Assembly: GCA_949825045.1 (NCBI GenBank)
Contig: OX463815.1
Coordinates: 28,077,356 to 28,141,355, forward strand
DNA from: Argyresthia goedartella
Taxonomy: Eukaryota; Arthropoda; Insecta; Lepidoptera; Argyresthiidae
DNA: 64,000 bases
Direction of reading: 5' to 3'
Under the pieces are notes generated by a model that saw only the letters and a program-made list of their open reading frames with translations, did not search any database and was not told where the DNA came from. The first letter of the stretch is position 1. Each line of letters opens with the position of its first letter. The position numbers were made by a program, and so were the translations under genes. This document shows positions 57,152-64,000 of the stretch, in pieces.

Positions 57152-57964
57152 GTCCGTCCGTTAAAGGTACATTCGACGGCTGTCTCAACATACCTAAAGG
57201 GAAATTGTGTCGGCCAACGATCGAACCGACCCGGGAAGAAATGCCGCATCCACGAGCTTCACAGGCTTGGTGCCTGGGGCGGCAAAGGAACAATGATTTC
57301 TGCCACTGACATCTACTCAGTAAATGCTCGTGCGGCAGTTAATCCATAAAACGCCACAATAAACCTCGGAATCCAAGCGACGCCATTGGAACAATCAACA
57401 ATTGCTGGGCAAATAACAACTATAATGGTGCATATCTTGAATAATCTTAGGCCTCTGACAACGCCCAACGGAGACCGACCCTATACCAGCAACAATCAAT
57501 TCAACGGTGAAGGTTGGGGTTGCACATGGCTTTCACGAGTCTCATCAGCAGACCACAACACTAGACAAGATGACCCAAGTTAGTAAGACTTCCACCAGAT
57601 CCGACGCACCAACGGACGACCCAAATATCATCATCCGGATATCTAGCCGATGACCTTCCTGACCCTACCGGCTACACACTGTTCCGCAACGACGGCGCAC
57701 AAAGTTCAGCTATCGCCAATTTTCTAGTCCTCTCTATGCCGCCTGGAGGGGGCAGCGGCGCAAAGGTACTGTAGTGCTCCTAACCACTATACGTTCACTG
57801 CCTACTTTATAAAGATGAAGACTGTTTAGTTTAGATGTTCTGTTTTTATTTGGTTTATAGTTATTTACACTTTGTATAAAATGGGATCCACAACTGGCTC
57901 GATAGCCATTACGCTAATCCTCACTATAATTTAGCTCAGTCGCTGGGCGAAGCCTACGGTGAAG
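57152..57964. other. unassigned segment upstream of the gypsy pol
   Basis: Open frames of 60-85 codons without known domains. A purine-rich GGAGGGGGCAGCGGCGCAAA at about 57749, followed by TGTAGTGC at 57774, resembles a polypurine tract and an LTR start, but no partner LTR was found. Confidence 0.3.
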
Positions 57965-58045
57965 TGTGTCACATTGACTTCTCACATCCAAGCCTCTTTT
58001 TAAAACTACAAAATAAGTAACAGTGTTAAAGTGACACCCACTCTA
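57965..58045 (+). repeat. partial copy of the 3' palindromic LTR-like segment
   Basis: GACTTCTCACATCCAAGCCT, AAAACTACAAAATAA and AAAGTGACACCCACTCTAAA match 62888-62972 with a few changes. It stops just before the pol ATG and lacks the outer arms. Confidence 0.7.
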
Positions 58046-58766
58046 AACGACCAATGGGGAGGATCGTCGCAGTCGAGGCGGATCAGCAGGTCAGACCATT
58101 AGTTTTATTGATTTCTTCTAATGTAAACGTGGTAGCTCTTTTAGATACAGGCGCTACAGCTTCATGCATCAGCCCAGCCGTTGCAGATCAAGTGGGTGCG
58201 AGATGTGTGCAAGAAGAGAAAAGACGGGTTAAGGCGGTAAATGGAAGTTGGCTGCAAATTGTAGGGAAATGTGTTATAGATTTTAGTTTGGACAATTTTA
58301 GCTTTTCACAGGAAATTTTAGTAATAACTGATTTAAATTGTAGCATTATTTTAGGGGTGGATTTTTTAATAAATAACGGTATGAATATTGATTTTGTTCA
58401 TTCGTGTATGTGTTTTTTCCAGGGAAAAATACCGTTTTTCAATAATTTCCATACGAAACAAAACACGACACCGGTAAAACAAAATGTCATGCGCGTAGGG
58501 ATTCTTTCAAAACAAAAGATAGGGTCGGACTTTCTAGACGGTTCTAGAAGGAAACAAATGAACTTCGGGGAAACCACGGTTATCGAGGATCGTGACGTGA
58601 TAAATTCTATCGACTTTCAGGAGTTAAGAAAGGGCGATTACGTTTATTTCTCGGGGTTATCGGATTCGTGCGAATTTGCGTTTGGGGTAGAAGATAAACG
58701 GTTTATCGTAAATGAGGATTTATGTGAGAATGATAAGCGGGTATTATTGGCGTTGTTGGATAGGAA

Positions 58767-58800
58767 TGCGGATAGATTTGCGTTTGCAAATCTATCCGCA
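58767..58800. repeat. perfect hairpin in gypsy pol, 15-bp arms
   Basis: TGCGGATAGATTTGC (58767-58781) and complement (58786-58800) around GTTT, in open frame. Confidence 0.9.
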
Positions 58801-61035
58801 ACTGACCAGTTAGGTAGGTCGGAGATAGTGTCGGTCGATATTAAGACTTATGATGAAGAGCCGGTTCATTGCCACCCGAATCGCGTTTCGCCGGTGCAAC
58901 GGGAAATTATTGAGGAGCAGGTCGCGGAGATGTTGAAACTAGGTGTTATTAGGGAATCCACTAGTTGTTATGCTGCGCCCGTTGTGTTAATTAAAAAGCC
59001 CGATGATTCATGGAGGTTTTGTATAGATTCTCGGAAATTAAATAGGACAATTTGTAGGGATACTTATCCTATTCCGCGGATAGAAGACATTGTCGATAGT
59101 TTGGCCGGGGCCAAATATTTTGCGGAGTTAGATCTCAATTCTGGTTGTTGGCAGACGGTTATTACGGAAGGTAGGCATAAAACGGCTTTCGTCACGACCA
59201 CGGGTCTTTATGAATTTAATGTTGTTCCGTTCGGTTTGGCAACAAGTCAAGCGGTTTTCCAACGAATGATGGATACAGTTTTAGCGGATTTAAAATTTAA
59301 AGGGGTTATGGTTTACGTAGACAATGTAATTGTGTATGGTAGAACGTTCGAGGAGTTTACCGATACGTTGCAGAATGTTTTTGGGCGGTTTAGAGAAGCG
59401 AACTTGACCTTCAAGCCATCCAAATGTAAATTCGGTTTTTGCGAGATTGAGATGCTGGGTTATCTAATCTCGAATGAAGGAGTAAAACCTAGTGAGAAAA
59501 AGCTGAAGGCTATGCAACAGGTTCCAACTTCCACATCTACGAAGGATGTGAAACAATTATTAGGTTTATTTTCTTATTATAGAAAATTTGTATCGAATTT
59601 TGCGAGAATATCGTTACCTCTCACTAAATTATTGAAAAAGGGGATAAAGTTTCAATGGAATGAAGAATTGCAGAATTCGTTCGAGTATATTAAGAAGGTT
59701 ATGTGTAGTGCGCCAATACTTTCCTATTATTCGGGGGATAAGTCGGTTACTACGAGAGTTTATGTGGATGCGTCTAACGAGGCGTTGGGTGCAGTATTGA
59801 TGCAGGGCGTTGAAAAAATGAGTCCGGTTGCCTATGCGTCTAGGAAGTTAACGGATGCGGAGAAAAAATATAGTACGACGGAGAAAGAGTGTCTGGGGTT
59901 AGTGTGGGCGTTAAGGCACTATAGGCATTATCTTTGGGGATCGTATTTTCAGGTTGTTACAGACCATAGCGCGTTATGTTGGTTACAGTCGAAAAAAGAT
60001 ATGACTGGTAGGTTAGCGCGATGGGCGTTAGCGATACAAGAATGGGATTTCGAGATAGTTCATTGCTTGGGGAAAAGCAATGTAGTAGCAGATTTTTTGA
60101 GTAGGAATCCGCTAATGGAAGAAGGGAAACGGGAAACAGAAGGACCTCAGTCTTCTTCTCGTTCTGAACCTGATGATGATGGTTTGGAAGTTTTTAGTAT
60201 TAATGTAGAGTCGTTACAGGCGGATCAAGAGAACGATTCATTTTGTAGTAGATGGTTAACGCGGTTGAGCGAACGTCCGGAAGCGTGGCGTAGCGGTTTT
60301 TGTTTGAGAAATAATTTATTATATAAAAGCGTACGTAGAGATGGAGAAATTAGAGAGGTATTAGTATTGCCTTAGTCTTTGTTTCAAAACGTAATGAACG
60401 AATTACATGATGAGGCGTGGACAGGAGGTCATTTGGGTCACGCAAAGACATTGAAGATGTTTCGGTCGAAATATTTCATGCCGAAAGCCGATAAGGAGAT
60501 AGGGCGTTAAGCTTCGTGCGTGCCGTGTCAAGAAAGGAAATTAGTTAAAAGCGTCGCAGATTTGATGCCGATTAGGGTGTCGGATATTTTTGAGAAGGTA
60601 GGAATCGACGTGTTAGGAGCGTTACCACGTTCGTCGAGAGATAACCGTTTTATTATAGTCGCGGTAGAGTATGCGTCGCGGTTTGCGATATGTAAGGCGT
60701 TACCTAGGGTTACATCGGAAGATGTAGTGCGGTTTTTAGTTGAGGAAGTTTTCGGGCGAAGTAGGTTCGGGCCGATTAGGGAAATTATTTCAGATAGAGG
60801 AACAGTTTTTACGGCGGGAATTGTAAAAGAAACGGTAGAGCACTTTGGGGCTAAAATGATACATACAAGTTCGTTTCACCCACAGAGTAACGGTTTGGTA
60901 GAACGAATGAATAGAACGTTAACTTCGATGTTATCAAAATATTTAGGTTTACTACCTAGGCAAAGGCAATTCAATTCAAAGGCAATGGTGCTCGGTTTTA
61001 CCTTTGGTAGTACATGCGTATAACACTAGCGTGCA

Positions 61036-61059
61036 GGCGACACTTTCGAAAGTGTCGCC
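61036..61059. repeat. perfect 24-bp palindrome in gypsy integrase
   Basis: GGCGACACTTTC followed directly by its complement GAAAGTGTCGCC, in open frame. Confidence 0.95.
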
Positions 61060-61456
61060 GTATAATATTTTATTTGGTAGGGAACCGTGCTCAGTGGTGG
61101 ATCGATCATTAGGATTAAACGCAGTTGGTTTAGACGAAACGATAGATGAAAGGGTAAATCGTATGGGTAGGCTGCTGACTAAGGCGTTAGGAAATATTGC
61201 GAACGCACAGCGTGTACAAAAGCGGTATTACGATATGAGATCAAAACCCAGATCGTTCCGGGTGAATGACTTAGTTTTGTTATACGTACCAAGGCGGATA
61301 ACGGGAAGATGTATGAAGTTGGCACGTCTGTATCAAGGACCATACAAGGTCATTGAGATCGTTGGGAGGTCTAATGTGCTGATTCGTCGTCTGAACTCAC
61401 GGTCACGGGGCGTTATTGTTAACACAAATCATTTAAAACGCTTTGTGCTGCGTTGA

Positions 61457-62825
61457 GGACTTCGTCTGATATTAAATAATTATACATTAGGAGTATAATA
61501 CAATTTTATCCCGGTTGATGGTTTGTGTATGCGGTAGTGTTATGAATTGTTTATTAACCGGTGTTTCTTTTCATGTTGTTGCTGAGCTATGATATTTGAT
61601 GAGGACCGTACACCAAAGACCCAAGCAATATCTGTAACATACTAGATTTCCGTGGTAGATTACCTTTATATGAGAAACTTTTATAAACGACAGTTCGTGT
61701 AATTGTTTGAATCGATCGCCTGGTTTTATCTTTGAGAGCAGTATGACGAGGCAATAACTATTCGTCATAGGGTTCGGTTTTGGTTCCTGCGTTCTTAAAG
61801 TATAGAGTTGGAATGATTTGGTAAGGGGAGAGTAAGGGTTGTATAACGAAGTTGGTAACGAAGGTTTCTCAATGAAAGTAATTTCTGATGTGGGATAACT
61901 CGGGTATTCGATACACATTCGAGATTATTTGTAGTGTCTTTACTTGGGTAATTGGTTGCAACTCACGGCAATTATCTTAAACTGTTAATAGTAAAATATA
62001 GTTTACTGAATTCCAACGGATTAGTTGAGATGTTTGTATGTTGTAGTATCGGTTTTAAAGCTAGTTGATTTCATCGTATTATTGGAACGAATTTTAATGA
62101 ACTCATTCTTAAGCTGTGGCTTAGTAATACGGTTCTATAGATTAATTCTGTTAATATGATTGACGTTTCCTATATTTGAAAATGATAATTTTTTCTTTGA
62201 TCTTTGCCTGCGTTAATTTTTGAAATATTTCCATTCGGTGGAAAGAGTTCACAATGTGTTCACAATTGTTTATGCAAAGATCGAGTTGTGTTAATTTTAG
62301 GAACGGAGGAATTATAGTTGTCTGATAAGTTTTTCGCTAGTTTTTATTGTCAGAAAGTTTGTCGAATGATAACCATTCGAGAAGCTAAATCTTAGATAGA
62401 TTCAGCTGTTTGCCTTCGTATTGTAAAAGAGAGTTTTCTAGCGTTAGGTAGGTTAGTGTTAAGCCGCGAATAATTGTATTATGGAATCATAGGGTGTTAT
62501 AATCTAAGTTTTTTAAGGTGCATAGCCTACACCTTAAGTGTAGTTAGGTTTTGTTATTTAATGTTTAATTAAGTAGGTTAAATGGGATGGTTGGACAGAT
62601 AAGGATTAGGGTACTCGATGTTATTTAAAATTATGCTTGCGGCATATTTACTGTTTTCTAGATTTCAAGCATAGCAAACTAACTTAATGTTAACATTTAA
62701 TGTTTTTTAGATTTTAGACTGAGATAGGGTTGTCATTTTAGATTTTAGACTTTGAGTTAGGGTTGCCACTTTGAAAAAAAAATATTTCCGTTGGATTTTT
62801 TTTTTTGTAGGGAGGGGGTGATGAT
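61457..62825 (+). other. 3' non-coding region of the gypsy element
   Basis: No env frame. A 115-codon minus-strand frame (61571-61918) shows nothing. It ends in a purine-rich AGGGAGGGGGTGATGAT (62809-62825) right before TGTAAGG, as a polypurine tract would. Confidence 0.6.
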
Positions 62826-63015
62826 TGTAAGGTTCGATATTTGTTTATGCGATTATATTGTATACGGGCCTCTTTAGAGTGGGTGTCACTTTGACTTCTC
62901 ACATCCAAGCCTCTTTCTTTTTAAAACTACAAAATAATTAACAGTGTCAAAGTGACACCCACTCTAAAGAGGCCCGTATACAATACAATCGCATAAACAA
63001 ATATCGAACCTTACA
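62826..63015 (+). repeat. LTR-like segment that is a near-perfect palindrome
   Basis: 190 bp from TGTAAGGTTCG to CGAACCTTACA. The outer 70 bp on each side (62826-62895 and 62946-63015) are inverted repeats with one mismatch, with a 50-bp centre between them. The position after a polypurine tract and the TG...CA ends suggest the 3' LTR; the palindromic shape suggests a foldback element. The partial copy at 57965-58045 covers its centre and part of both arms. Confidence 0.7.
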
Positions 63016-63310
63016 GTACTGTCGCGCACGAACTTTAGTTCCGAAAGTTCCGTTTTCTACTCTTTTATGTCGCTCATTTGCGACAAGAACGTGTTAACGC
63101 AAATATGTATCGTTATGGAATAATGATACAGTAGAATCCGGCGCATCGCGTTCTACTTGCTGCTAAAACGCGATATTTCTAGGTCCGAAAATGACTGAGT
63201 TATGAGGGAAAAGGTCGGCGACTATCGGTTTAGCGCCATCTCTTTCCGCCCCTAAGTTTAATGCAAGATCGGTTCACGTCAGTTGTCGCCGCTCGCTTGA
63301 GGAGGAAAGT
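63016..63310 (+). promoter_or_regulatory. possible promoter region of the downstream gene
   Basis: CpG-containing, non-repetitive DNA upstream of a probable first exon. No TATA box could be assigned. Confidence 0.25.
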
Positions 63311-63691
63311 GCTGCCCGATTGCGGCAAAAACGTAACAGCTCATGGTGTCACGGTTTTGATGAAAAGGTAAATACAGATTTTTGTTTTTTTAGTGATTTA
63401 TTTTTGCAGCTATAACGGGACATTTGTATGTGGGTCATTATTGTAGTAAAAATAGTAATCGCATGCTATGGTTTACATAGGATTGTAGCGTTGTTGCTGA
63501 AATAAACAATGTTTTTTGTTGGTTAATTTAAGATGTTCCGTTACAGTTGATAATAAAAGTACAAAATTTTAATGTTGGTTATCTCAAGTTAACACATTCT
63601 TGTTAAAAAATTATAAATTTTTACAACGAATAGCTTACAATGTTGCATTATAAATGATAAAAACATCGTCTAATTACAATTTATTTTTCAG

Positions 63692-63931
63692 ATGGAATCA
63701 CGGTTTAGGAAGATTATAAATCTTGTCCGAGGAATTAATGAACATTCACGTAAGTAAGAAAAATGAAAAGATAATACCGATTCTCGAAATACAAATGAAC
63801 TAAACAATCAATTTATTTTTTAGCATGTGAATCAGCACCGGAAGAACAACAACTGCAATGTAACCGGCCGGCTCGTTGCAGTTCTTTAAGCAGCAGCACT
63901 TCTTCATCATCAATACCATCAATTATTGAAG
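63692..63931 (+). CDS. 5' end of an unidentified spliced gene (two exons, partial)
   Basis: Exon 63692-63749 starts at an ATG directly after a TTTTTCAG acceptor and ends at a GTAAGT donor. Exon 63824-63931 follows a TTTTTTAG acceptor and ends at GTATGT. Joined, the phases agree and the frame stays open: MESRFRKIINLVRGINEHS at the start, a CESAPEEQQLQ segment, then a serine run (SSLSSSTSSSS). An upstream non-coding exon may end at a GTAAAT donor at 63367/63368. The gene leaves the window. No domain is recognised. It could be a host gene or a spliced element gene. Confidence 0.5.
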
Positions 63932-64000
63932 GTATGTTCACTTATAATAACAAAATAGCAGTATTTTTATTCACAGTGCACACAAATAAATATCATTTAA

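Larger units (their letters stand above)
58054..61456 (+). pseudogene. pol: Ty3/gypsy pol: protease, RT, RNase H, integrase, disrupted
   Basis: Residues are counted from ATG 58054. Protease LLDTGATASC (D31-T-G). RT with AELDLNSGCWQ (D360), VVPFGLATSQ and YVDN (D423, N424) where the family has YVDD. RNase H with YVDASNEALG, TEKECLGL and TDHSALCWL. The frame stops at 60373-60375 (TAG) and again at 60508-60510 (TAA), within the HHCC finger of the integrase. The integrase core (60520-61023) has GIDVLG, IISDRGTVF and HPQSNGLVERMN (D, D, E). A frameshift near 60985-61005 leads to the C-terminal part (61004-61456) with VVHAYNTSVQ, SPYNILFGREP and LYQGPYKVIE. No chromodomain, gag or env was seen. The changed catalytic residue and the breaks make it inactive. 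Confidence 0.92.

Noticed and set aside
57386..57583. 65-codon frame considered as a gag remnant of the gypsy element
   Set aside because: No zinc knuckle or capsid motif, and it is not in frame or contiguous with pol.
61571..61918. 115-codon minus-strand frame considered as an env remnant
   Set aside because: Wrong strand relative to pol, and no signal peptide, membrane segment or known motif.

Overview
The window reads as nuclear DNA of an insect, very probably a moth or butterfly (Lepidoptera). The evidence is indirect: AT-rich, intron-type DNA with no bacterial operon structure; tRNA-derived SINEs with the B-box; BEL/Pao, Ty3/gypsy, jockey-type and hAT elements; and several short repeat families that I know as common in lepidopteran genomes. 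No complete host gene could be supported. The window is mostly a graveyard of mobile elements in intergenic or intronic DNA.

Layout. 0-5.5 kb: two copies of a 340-bp inverted-repeat element with 9-bp target duplications flanking a reverse-transcriptase relic, a 12-bp tandem array and a SINE tail. 5.5-9.0 kb: a complete hAT transposon (8-bp target duplication, one intact 648-codon transposase). 9-17 kb: short non-autonomous elements (one with TA-type ends, one hAT-type with 8-bp duplication), an RTE-like LINE tail, and otherwise featureless DNA. 17.2-19.1 kb: a degenerate 70-bp tandem repeat broken by a 917-bp long-inverted-repeat element. 20.5-27.8 kb: a complete BEL/Pao LTR retrotransposon on the minus strand (two 545-bp LTRs, 5-bp duplication, gag, broken pol). 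28-46 kb: LINE tails, SINEs, MITEs, a 26-bp tandem array, a CpG-rich non-repetitive patch near 33-34 kb, and a second relic of the first RT family. 46.5-51.75 kb: a full-length jockey-type LINE on the minus strand (12-bp target duplication, ORF1 and ORF2 joined by TAATG). 52-57 kb: LINE endonuclease relic, MITE, a decayed gene of the arthropod family with the FCDGCGGQNKN motif, and perfect hairpins. 58-63 kb: a gag-less Ty3/gypsy pol with a palindromic LTR-like 3' end. 63.3-64 kb: the probable 5' end of an unidentified spliced gene.

How things work together. The hAT, BEL and jockey elements are each self-contained mobile units; the short elements lack proteins and must have been moved by others. 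Several insertions are nested in older tandem repeats, which gives a relative order. The most unusual pattern is a 150-bp core shared by three short-element types whose terminal inverted repeats are different (about 0.24-1.8, 9.3-9.7, 29.7-30.0 and 38.5-38.7 kb). I saw no CRISPR array, rRNA, functional tRNA or bacterial-type operon. All family assignments are from motif reading, without database searches.
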